Source: JACKDX01 sp964640175 (lineage in GTDB: Bacteria; Myxococcota_A; Polyangia; Polyangiales; GCA-016699535). From it: 26,554 nt of DNA. The notes under the pieces are model-generated. The model was not told the origin of the DNA and did no database searches. It saw nothing but the letters and a program-made list of their open reading frames with translations. Shown here piece by piece: positions 15,973 to 24,400 of this stretch (positions within the stretch are counted from its first letter, which is position 1; every line of letters begins with the position of its first letter). Location of the stretch: contig CAZXFW010000017.1 of the NCBI GenBank assembly GCA_964640175.1, positions 1 to 26,554 of the forward strand, read 5' to 3'. Position numbers and translations under genes: made by a program.

Positions 15973-17796
15973 ATGGAAAAAGTGATAGGCATTGACCTTG
16001 GCACCACGAACTCATGTGTGGCCATTGTGGAAAACAAAGTTCCTACCGTCATCCAGAACCGGGGTGGCTATAAAACCACACCTTCGATGGTGGCCATCAC
16101 TGAGGCAGGCAAACGCCTTGTAGGCCACATTGCAAAGCGTCAGGCGGTGACCAATGCCGAAAACACCGTCTATGCCGCCAAGCGTTTGATTGGCCGTAAA
16201 TGGGACAGTCCTCAGGTACAAAGTGCCGCTGCCGCGTGTGCTTACCGTATTGTCGAAGGGCCCCACGGCGATGCCCGTATTGCGCTGCGGGATAAAGTAT
16301 ACAGCATCCCCGAAGTAAGTGCGATGATATTGCAGGAAATGCGGCTAATTGCGGAAGAATACATTGGTGAAGAAATCAAAAAAGCAGTCGTGACTGTTCC
16401 TGCGTATTTCAATGATAGCCAACGTCAAGCAACCAAAGATGCGGGCACCATTGCCGGCCTCGACGTCATTCGCATTGTGAATGAGCCTACGGCAGCTGCG
16501 CTGGCGTATGGCTTTAACAAATCGGTTAATCAAACCATAGCGGTGTTTGATCTTGGAGGAGGGACGTTCGATATTTCCATCCTGGAGATCAGTGGTTCCG
16601 AAGTGTTCAAGGTCGTCAGTACGGCAGGCGACACGTTTTTGGGTGGAGAGGACTTCGACATCCGAATTATGAATTGGCTTGTGGATGAGTTCCAGGCTGA
16701 GCATGGGATCAACCTGCGGGACGACAGGATGGCCTTGCAGAGGCTTAAAGACGCTTCTGAAAAGGCAAAATGCGAGCTTTCCGATGTAGAAGAGACGGAG
16801 ATCAATCTTCCGTTTGTAATTTCAAACGCGAACAACGAGGCGTTGCATTTGCAGCACGCGCTGAGTCGTACGCAACTCAACGGCATGTGTGAAGATTTGG
16901 TGCTTCGCACCATCGAAATTTGCCGGGTGACATTGAAAGAATCTGGCCTTTCTACCAAGGACATCGACGAAGTCATCTTAGTTGGCGGCATGACACGGAT
17001 GCCTCGCCTTCAAGATGCTGTGGCTGAGTTTTTTGAACGGCAGCCGAGTCGAGGTGTCCATCCCGATGAAGTGGTGGCTCTTGGGGCCGCCATTCAGGGC
17101 GATTCATTATTGGGTGAGCAAAAAGACATGATTTTGCTCGATGTAACGCCGCACACCCTTGGTATCATGGTGGTGGGTGGGTATTTTGAGGAATTAATCC
17201 CGCAAAACACCACCATCCCCACGATGCGCTCTAAGGTGTTTACAACCGTTCGCGACAGTCAAACTGCTGTCAAAATCTTAGTGATGCAAGGTGAATCCAA
17301 GCGAGCGGAAGATAACGAGCTTTTGGGCGAGTTTGTGCTTACCGGACTGCGAAGGGCGCCAGCAGGCCAAGTGGAGATAGATGTCTCATTTGAAATTAAT
17401 GCGGATGGCATTGTAAACGTCAATGCAAAAGACCTTGAAACAGGGGCCGCTCAATCCATCACGGTGACTTCGACCAGTGGGTTGACCTTGGAAGAGATTT
17501 CGTCCATGGCGGTCAAGGCAGAAGACTTTGCGGTGGCGAGACGGTCTGATGACGTCATGGAAGCTGTGAAGCAAGAAGCAGAAACGATCGTTGCAGAAAT
17601 AGAGCAGCTTTTCCCAGAGGTGGAGCAGGTGGTGGCTGAAAGCGAATTTGGCCGAGATGCCATTGAAAAAGCTCGAGCTGTGGTAGAACGGGTTCAGGGT
17701 TTGATTGAGCGCGGAGATGCGGAGGGGCTACAAGAGCAATTGGATGCATTAAAACGCACGCGTCGCATGTTTCGTGGTGTGGTTGGAAAAACTTAG
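15973..17796 (+). CDS. dnaK: DnaK-family Hsp70 chaperone
   Basis: This ATP-dependent chaperone has 607 residues. The nucleotide-binding domain holds GIDLGTTNSC (6-15), VPAYFNDSQRQATKDAG (142-158), DLGGGTFD (193-200) and LVGGMTRMP (336-344). The linker is MILLDVTPHTLGI, less usual than the DVTPLSLGI of housekeeping DnaK. The substrate domain follows to about residue 500. The helical lid is short and lacks the RN-Q-A/G-D segment usual in DnaK, and there is no long disordered tail. It may thus be a second, specialised DnaK partnered with the J protein upstream, not the main housekeeping copy. No GrpE gene is in the window. CAGGAA eight bases before the ATG is the likely ribosome-binding site. 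Confidence 0.92.
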   Translation: MEKVIGIDLGTTNSCVAIVENKVPTVIQNRGGYKTTPSMVAITEAGKRLVGHIAKRQAVTNAENTVYAAKRLIGRKWDSPQVQSAAAACAYRIVEGPHGDARIALRDKVYSIPEVSAMILQEMRLIAEEYIGEEIKKAVVTVPAYFNDSQRQATKDAGTIAGLDVIRIVNEPTAAALAYGFNKSVNQTIAVFDLGGGTFDISILEISGSEVFKVVSTAGDTFLGGEDFDIRIMNWLVDEFQAEHGINLRDDRMALQRLKDASEKAKCELSDVEETEINLPFVISNANNEALHLQHALSRTQLNGMCEDLVLRTIEICRVTLKESGLSTKDIDEVILVGGMTRMPRLQDAVAEFFERQPSRGVHPDEVVALGAAIQGDSLLGEQKDMILLDVTPHTLGIMVVGGYFEELIPQNTTIPTMRSKVFTTVRDSQTAVKILVMQGESKRAEDNELLGEFVLTGLRRAPAGQVEIDVSFEINADGIVNVNAKDLETGAAQSITVTSTSGLTLEEISSMAVKAEDFAVARRSDDVMEAVKQEAETIVAEIEQLFPEVEQVVAESEFGRDAIEKARAVVERVQGLIERGDAEGLQEQLDALKRTRRMFRGVVGKT

Positions 17797-17808
17797 GAAA
17801 GTATCGTT

Positions 17809-19014
17809 ATGAATAAGGCAGTGACCCATGAAAAAATTGTCGTGGCTTATAGTGGAGGCCTCGATACATCAATTATTTTAACGTGGCTCAAAGAAACGTA
17901 TGGCGCTGAGGTCATCGCGTATTGTGCTGAAGTGGGACAGGCGGAGGACTTGGATCGCGTGCGCGAAAAAGCATTAGCGACAGGTGCAAGCCACTGTGAA
18001 ATTAAAGATTTGCGAGACGAGTTCGTCAAAGATTATTGCTTTCCCATGCTTCGTGCCAATGCGGTATACGAAGGAGAATACCTTCTGGGGACTTCCATTG
18101 CGCGGCCTGTGATTGCCAAGGCTCAGGTGGAGGTCGCTCACAAGTTCGGTGCAACGGCCATCGCCCATGGTGCTACAGGTAAGGGTAACGATCAGGTGCG
18201 TTTTGAGCTTTCTGCATTGAGTATAGACCCTCACATCCGTATCATTGCGCCATGGCGTGAGTGGCAGTTAAGGTCGCGTACAGACTGCATCGAATACGCG
18301 AAGGCAAATAACATTCCCATTCCAGTCACTCCAGAAAAGCCCTATTCCACCGATCGCAACCTCTTTCATATTAGTTACGAAGGAGGTGTGTTGGAAGATC
18401 CCTGGAATGAACCTGATCCAAGCATGTTTGCTTGGACGACAGACCCACGTCAGGCGCCCGACAAAGCACAGGATATCGTGATTCGGTATCAGCAAGGAGA
18501 TCCTGTGGCTGTGAATGGCGAGAACATGTCTCCCCGTCAGCTCCTACAAAAAGTTAATGAGCTCGCAGCGCCTCACGGCATTGGGCGCGCAGACATCGTT
18601 GAAAGTCGGTTTGTGGGTATGAAGTCTCGGGGGGTGTATGAGACTCCCGGTGGGACGGTGTTGCATAAAGCGCATCGTGCGATGGAATCCATTACCATGG
18701 ATCGCGAGGTGATGCGGCTTCGAGATCAAATGGTGCCTGAATACGCTGCCATGGTTTACCGTGGATTTTGGTTTGCGCCTGAACGCACGTTGTTGCAGTC
18801 TATGATGGATGAAGCGCAACAAGACGTTACAGGAGAGGTTCGGGTGAGGTTGTATAAGGGAAGCGTGAGTGTGCTTGGCCGTAAGGCAGAGCGTTCACTG
18901 TATAACCCTGAGTACGCCACGTTTGAAGCGGACGATGTCTATAATCAGGCGGACGCCACTGGGTTTATTCGATTAAATGCTTTGCGGTTACGCTTACGTT
19001 CATTGCGACGTTAG
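17809..19014 (+). CDS. argG: Argininosuccinate synthase
   Basis: It couples citrulline and aspartate using ATP to form argininosuccinate, the penultimate step of arginine synthesis. The 401 residues fit the usual length. The PP-loop ATP motif YSGGLDTS lies at 14-21, and GATGKGNDQVRFE and PEKPYSTDRNLFHISYEGG are the citrulline/aspartate segments. It starts 12 bases after dnaK, with TAGGAAAG as ribosome-binding site. No argH follows; the next gene is a CNNM-type membrane protein. The last step must be encoded elsewhere. Confidence 0.96.
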   Translation: MNKAVTHEKIVVAYSGGLDTSIILTWLKETYGAEVIAYCAEVGQAEDLDRVREKALATGASHCEIKDLRDEFVKDYCFPMLRANAVYEGEYLLGTSIARPVIAKAQVEVAHKFGATAIAHGATGKGNDQVRFELSALSIDPHIRIIAPWREWQLRSRTDCIEYAKANNIPIPVTPEKPYSTDRNLFHISYEGGVLEDPWNEPDPSMFAWTTDPRQAPDKAQDIVIRYQQGDPVAVNGENMSPRQLLQKVNELAAPHGIGRADIVESRFVGMKSRGVYETPGGTVLHKAHRAMESITMDREVMRLRDQMVPEYAAMVYRGFWFAPERTLLQSMMDEAQQDVTGEVRVRLYKGSVSVLGRKAERSLYNPEYATFEADDVYNQADATGFIRLNALRLRLRSLRR

Positions 19015-19087
19015 TTTGCAAGGGTGTTCATAGGGCGCTAACATGTTGGTTTCTGCTAGGGAAAGCGTTTAAGGATCGAAAAAAGGA

Positions 19088-20368
19088 TTGGAAGGTCCAA
19101 CTACACAGATTGTTGTTCTCGTTAGTATGTGGTTAGCCGCATCTGGATTTGCGGCTTTAAATAATACGCTAGCGAATGTGGGAGAAGGTCGGCTCAAGGC
19201 ATTACTTGACGACGATGTATTGAAGCCCACGGCTGCGCGTTTGTTACGCGATCGGTCTATCATGCATGTACGCCTGATAGTCGGACGTGTGCTGTCGTTG
19301 GGTGTCGCAGCGATTGCGTTGGTGCGATTGTTGCAAATTCATGTGTCAGGACTTTGGTTATGGGTAGTGGCTCCTGCAATGTTGGCAATTGTCGATGGGG
19401 GATTAAATGCGCTTTTTTCACGAGCGCTTCGGCCGATCCTTATCACCCATGCCATTGAGGTCTTTCGGTGGATTCGGCCTGTGGAATGGGGTTTGGCCCC
19501 GGTAGTTGCACCTGTATTGCTAGTCAAACGCACCGTGGATCGCTTGATTTCTCGTGAGCGCGTGGATTTAGTGGACAACGTTACTGAATTTGATGTGGAG
19601 CGCATGATTAACCGGGGTGAACAAAGCGGGACACTCTCCGAGCTTCATGCCGAGATGTTGCGTAGCGTCCTGGAGTTTCAGGACACAGTCACGCGTGAGG
19701 TGATGGTTCCTCGGACGCATGTCGTTGCGTTGGACGTACACACCTCTGTGCAGAAAGCGCTGGAACTCGTAGTAGACAAGGGACATAGCCGCTATCCGGT
19801 GTTTCGCGATACCGTCGATCACATCGAAGGGCTGCTTTATGCGAAAGATTTATTTAAGTTTTTTAAAGACGACGCTTCATCAGATAAAGACATTTCAGCA
19901 TTGGTGAGGCGGCCGGCGTATTACGTTCCCGAGAGCAAGAAAGTGAGCTCGTTGTTACGTGAGATGCAGGTTCGACGCTTTCATATGGCCGTGGTGATTG
20001 ACGAGTTTGGAGGTACTGCGGGCATCGTAACCTTGGAAGACATCATTGAAGAAATCGTAGGCGAGATACGAGACGAACATGACAAAGAAGATGTCCCTGT
20101 GAAAATGCTTCGACCTGGGGTTTATACGGCAAAAGCTTCTGTTTCTATTTACGATCTCGAAGATATCCTGGACGTAGAAATTCCAAAGTCTAACGGCGAT
20201 TACGACTCATTGGGAGGGATGATCACCGAAGTGGCAGGGCGTGTGCCAAAGATTGGCGAATCCGTTGAAATTGGCGGGTTGAAACTGACCATTCGGGAGG
20301 CAGACAAAAAACACGTCGTACGTGTAGAAATTCGTAAGTCAGTGCCGCAGTCTGCTTCCCTAAGTTAG
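19088..20368 (+). CDS. CNNM/CorC-type hemolysin-family membrane protein with two CBS domains
   Basis: The 426-residue protein has an N-terminal membrane domain (residues about 7-155, about four hydrophobic stretches). It is followed by two CBS domains at about 205-262 and 270-325 (the second with FGGTAGIVTLEDIIEEIVGEI) and a C-terminal transporter-associated CorC/HlyC domain at about 335-420. Relatives take part in magnesium or cobalt export and resistance; the hemolysin label is historical. The start is a TTG at 19088: an in-frame stop at 19070-19072 leaves it as the only start before an ATG at 19127, which would cut into the first helix, and AAAAAAGGA lies directly before it. It follows argG by 73 bases and may have its own promoter. 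Confidence 0.9.
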   Translation: MEGPTTQIVVLVSMWLAASGFAALNNTLANVGEGRLKALLDDDVLKPTAARLLRDRSIMHVRLIVGRVLSLGVAAIALVRLLQIHVSGLWLWVVAPAMLAIVDGGLNALFSRALRPILITHAIEVFRWIRPVEWGLAPVVAPVLLVKRTVDRLISRERVDLVDNVTEFDVERMINRGEQSGTLSELHAEMLRSVLEFQDTVTREVMVPRTHVVALDVHTSVQKALELVVDKGHSRYPVFRDTVDHIEGLLYAKDLFKFFKDDASSDKDISALVRRPAYYVPESKKVSSLLREMQVRRFHMAVVIDEFGGTAGIVTLEDIIEEIVGEIRDEHDKEDVPVKMLRPGVYTAKASVSIYDLEDILDVEIPKSNGDYDSLGGMITEVAGRVPKIGESVEIGGLKLTIREADKKHVVRVEIRKSVPQSASLS

Positions 20369-20409
20369 TGCGGAGACTACGAACCTCATTGTGAGTACAC
20401 GATTGGATG

Positions 20410-21054
20410 TCAGTAAGGAACCCAGAGCTGTTCGACATCCGTACCAGATGACTTGGGAATCATGACTGTAAGGTGTGCCAGACGGCCTTCAGGCGCTTGG
20501 CCTACAGAGCCGACATTGATAACTTGGACATTGTCGACAAACCGTTGGAAGGGTACGTGAGATGCGCCACATACGATAATGTCCGCAGGGTCATCATTGA
20601 CTAATCGAAGCACTTCTTCGTCTTCCAAGTCTATGGAAATTTCTTCAAACGGATCGAGAGGTGAGCCGTGGACAAGCAAAAGTTCGCTGCCATCTACCAG
20701 TGGAAACCGAAGAGATAGTGGCAGTCGTTTTAGTCTCAAAATCACAAGGTCACCCAGTGCGTGCTTGGTATGATGGAAACGATCCAACGCAGCACGCTCC
20801 TGCTCATTGTGAGGCTTTGTCGTTTCAGTGCAGAGTTCGTACAATGCTTTGTCGCTAGGGCCTTGAACACATTGCGCATGGATTTCTTGCAGGGCTTGCC
20901 AGACTTCTCCGGGATGCTCTCCTCCGTAAAGAAGATCGCCTGCTACCAGAATGTCTGTGATGGCACGTTGAGCAATTTCATTAAGTACAGCGCGAAATGC
21001 ATCCATATTGCCATGAATGTCAGAGATGCAAGCGAAAGGGCGATTGAGCATCAT
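20410..21054 (-). CDS. Calcineurin-like metallophosphoesterase with altered metal ligands
   Basis: The 214-residue protein has the fold markers of small MJ0936/YfcE-like phosphodiesterases: D12-I-H14-GN, the second aspartate in AGD40, HG (H129) and a late INVGSVGQ. Two motifs differ: GN[HC]D is G-P66-S-D and GHTH is G-A164-S-H166. So the bridging asparagine and the first histidine of the last motif, both metal ligands in the family, are missing. It could use one metal, have another activity or bind nucleotides only. The reading frame is intact and starts MM, with ATG at 21054. It is divergent from the small TPR gene by 38 bases. Substrate unknown. Confidence 0.85.
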   Translation of the reverse strand: MMLNRPFACISDIHGNMDAFRAVLNEIAQRAITDILVAGDLLYGGEHPGEVWQALQEIHAQCVQGPSDKALYELCTETTKPHNEQERAALDRFHHTKHALGDLVILRLKRLPLSLRFPLVDGSELLLVHGSPLDPFEEISIDLEDEEVLRLVNDDPADIIVCGASHVPFQRFVDNVQVINVGSVGQAPEGRLAHLTVMIPKSSGTDVEQLWVPY

Positions 21055-21092
21055 GCTGCGAGGGGTAGACCTTTTGGAAGGCTTAGTCCACT

Positions 21093-21380
21093 ATGCGCGC
21101 GATGTTGCTTGAAAACAGTGTTTTTGATCCAATCACGGGCCAGGGCATGTTTGGGTTCGCCATGGAGTCAGCCACATGGGTCAATCTGGCATATCACGCC
21201 GTGCAAGCAAATGACTTGACTTTGGCAGAGCGTTATCTCGAGAAGGCATTTCAGATAACGCCAACAAGTCCGCAGGCGCACTTGTTAGCAGGCATTGTGT
21301 ATGACTTACGTGGGGATACGCGTGATTCACGCAAACACTGGCAACAGTATTTGACGCTTGATCCCAGCGGCCCACTTTAA
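21093..21380 (+). CDS. Small TPR-containing protein
   Basis: The 95-residue protein contains about two tetratricopeptide repeats: WVNLAYHAVQANDLTLAERYLEKAFQITPTS followed by AHLLAGIVYDLRGDTRDSRKHW. It has no signal peptide, so it is probably cytosolic and binds a partner. GGAAGG lies 11 bases before the ATG at 21093; an in-frame ATG at 21102 is an alternative start. It converges on the 1566-residue TPR gene with 25 bases between the stops. Function unknown. Confidence 0.65.
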   Translation: MRAMLLENSVFDPITGQGMFGFAMESATWVNLAYHAVQANDLTLAERYLEKAFQITPTSPQAHLLAGIVYDLRGDTRDSRKHWQQYLTLDPSGPL

Positions 21381-21405
21381 GAACGCACAGATAGCTTGCG
21401 GGTGA

Positions 21406-24400
21406 TTAGAGATCTTTATCTTCGATGTCGATGTCAACGTTGTCGTTGTCATCTTCTGGTTTTTCTACTTCGTCTTCTGCAGGTAAAGGAGGCGGAATAC
21501 TCGGCTGCTGGCTTATCAACGCGTCCGCATCGTGCGCAGGCATGCTATTCATAGACGCCTCTTCAATGACTTCGTTTCGTTCATCGACGTCTTGCCAGAT
21601 CTCATCTTCTGTGGGGCGTTCGACCTTTGTCAAACGTTCCAAATGTTCCAGGGTGTCACGATCATCTGGGCGGATTTGCAAGGCTTTTTGGAGTGCTTCA
21701 ATTGCCTCAAAGCGGTTACGAAGCTCGTCTTCCCACACCCGTGCTATCTCACGGTAGAGCGCAAACCGTTCATCGGGGATTTCAGTGCGATCCAAAGCTC
21801 TACCCAACGCAACCAAAAGTTCGTTAAATTTGGCAGTCCGGCGCAAACAGCGATGAAGACGTTCGGCAATGTCTTTGTCGTGGCGAAGTAGTAACAGCTG
21901 CTGATAGCTTTGCGCAGCCTCTTCATAACGTTCTAGCGTTTCTTCTAGCAGCTTACCGCGGTGTTCAAGCAGCGTTGCTGCGGTCAGCGCATCCATCGCA
22001 TCGTCGGCAAGCCCTTCAAGTAGAGTCGCAAGTTCAGGAAGCATGTTCTCTTCGGTGCACAGTTGCATTAATGAGTCGAGAACTTCCGGATTTCCTGGAT
22101 CCACGGTGGCTGCGGTTTTCAAAGCCTCAAGCGCTTGGGTTTTGCGGTGAGCTTTCTGTGATAAGTAGCGTGCAATATGTATCAGCGCATGGGGCGTTGC
22201 TTCTGTGCGGCCCTGGCTATAAAGCTGGGTGTAGCTGTCGATCAACGTGTTGCGAGCATCTGCCTTGGCTTCACCAAGGTCCGTTTCTGCCTTCGCGAAT
22301 GCTTCATCCATTTCATCCGCAAGGTCTTCGACTTCCTTGGCAAGTTCTGGCTCCTGAACTGCAATCTGCGCGGCTTGACTCAGGTATTGCAGGGCGCGTT
22401 TGGGATTGGCTAAATCCCACGCGCAGGTTCGAACGGAACGAATCAGCGCATCGACCATCGCGCGTGGATTGTCTGCGCGAGTTCTGAGACGATCGTAAAT
22501 AACCAATAATTCTTCTGCACGCTCGTTGGCACGGGCGAGGGTTTCAATGCGAGCGATAAGTTCTGGGTCCTCGGGCTTAAGTGCGGTAGCGCGTAACAAT
22601 CGATCCAAGGCTGTCGATGCATCCTTGGCTTTGTCTTCAAGGATTGCAGCATGGCGAAATAGCAACGAGACCTTGTGATCGGGGTCATCGGTGTTACGCA
22701 GCAACGTGTCGTAAACCTGTTCCAGACGTCGCCAGGCTTCGTTATCAATTGCCAATCGGTCCACTTCGTCCAAGTAAGTCTCATTGGATAAATTGGTGGC
22801 CAGTGCCCGTAACATGGCTTCAAGCGCTTCTGCTTTTTCAGTGGTGTAGGTCTCGTAGATCTCAGCGGCGGTTTTCCAATAGGTTCCCTGTTTCTCGGTG
22901 TCTTCTTCAGCTTGTTGAGCAAGTTCCACATAGACTGACGCAAGCTGCATGCCACGGTCGGTTGCTTTAGCTAGCTCAGACAAGGCTTTGGCTGCTTCTG
23001 GATTATCTTTGGGTATCAATGGAAGTAGCCTTTGCCAAGCTCCGTCGGTGTCTTGAAGCGTGTCGTAGGCGAGGTGTGCAGCTTCAATCGCAAAGCCTTG
23101 CCGTAAACTCTCGTCGGGCTCAAGGCGAGTCAATGCATCTAACGATGCGAGAAGTTCTTGACTCCGGTCGGTACCACGGAGCTTACTGACAAGTTGGCGA
23201 TGAGGCTCTGGGTCTTGGGGATCGGCTTCTGACCAGCGCACCAGGGCGCGCTCGGCATCCTCTTGCTGATTGAGCGGGCCATCGTAAAGTTCAACAAGTT
23301 GCTTAGCCAGTTTAATTTGTTTTTGGGAATTTTCGGTAAGAGCAAGTTTGCGTTCCAATGCGTCGGCGAGGTGTGCGTGGTTTTGTTCTTTGGCGGTCAA
23401 TTCAATAAGAAGATCCAAGGCAGGAACGAAGCGGTCATCGTGATCCTGCACAATGGTCCGGAGCACACGGATTGCATCGGAGGGTTGATTAAGATGTTTG
23501 TTTAACACTTCGGCTTGAGCATACAAAAGGGTACGCTTTTCAGAGCTGTCTTCTGCAATTGCTGCAAGCTGCTCAAGGGTCGTGTTGAGTTTGTCGTATT
23601 CGTTATGCTGTTCATAGTGCGCACGAAGGGCCTTTAGGGCTTCAACGTCAGGCTGAATCTCAATCAACTTATTCCAGACTTCCACGGCAGCATCTGGATT
23701 TTGCAGGCTTTCAGCGAATGTACGTGCAACGCGTCGATAAAGCTCTACTTTTGAAGAGGGATCTGTTTCAAGTTCGGCGCGTCTTCGCAGATAAACCACT
23801 AAATCCTGATGCCGGGATGTACGCTCGAACAGGTTACAAAGGGCATCGAGAGTAGCGCTATCGGTAGGATTGAGCTCTACAGCTTGGCGATAATAGCCTG
23901 CTGCTTTTTCCAGATCTTCAAGTTCACGATCTGCAATATTGCCCATCCGGATATAGATCTCACTGCGCTCTTTGGTATCGACAAGCTCGGCATGGTACCC
24001 TAGGGTTTCGAGAAGTTTGTCATAGCGTTTGGCGCGTGCATCGATACGTTCAAGTCCTTGAATCGCTTCAAGGTGGTCGGGATTTTCTTCAAGCAGAGTG
24101 CGATAAATTCCAAGTGCTTGGTCGTCGTCACCCATGCGCTCTTCAAGGACATGGGCCAAGGTTCGCAGCACGTAGGCACGGTCTCGCGTGCTTTCGCTCG
24201 TTTCAAGTTGCTGGTGCAAGAGCGGAATGGCTTCTGGATACCTGCCTTGTTCGATTAAAAGTTCTGAAAGTTCAGCAGTGGATTCTGGAATATCGGCTGA
24301 AAGAGCCTGGACCTTGAAAAGATAATCAATGGCAGCATTCGGATCCTTGCGCTTGTCGCGATGAATGTGCGCAATGGCATGGAATGTACGCGCTTGCTCT

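Noticed and set aside
15488..16015. 175-codon minus-strand frame
   Set aside because: It is antisense to the J-protein end and the dnaK start, and its composition (many F, H and P) is that of a shadow frame.
19015..19087. Possible terminator after argG
   Set aside because: Only the 8-base palindrome AACATGTT is present; no stem with a T-run was found.
22443..22955. 170-codon minus-strand frame in the TPR gene
   Set aside because: It is another frame of the same strand as the TPR repeats; the repeat pattern continues unbroken in the main frame.
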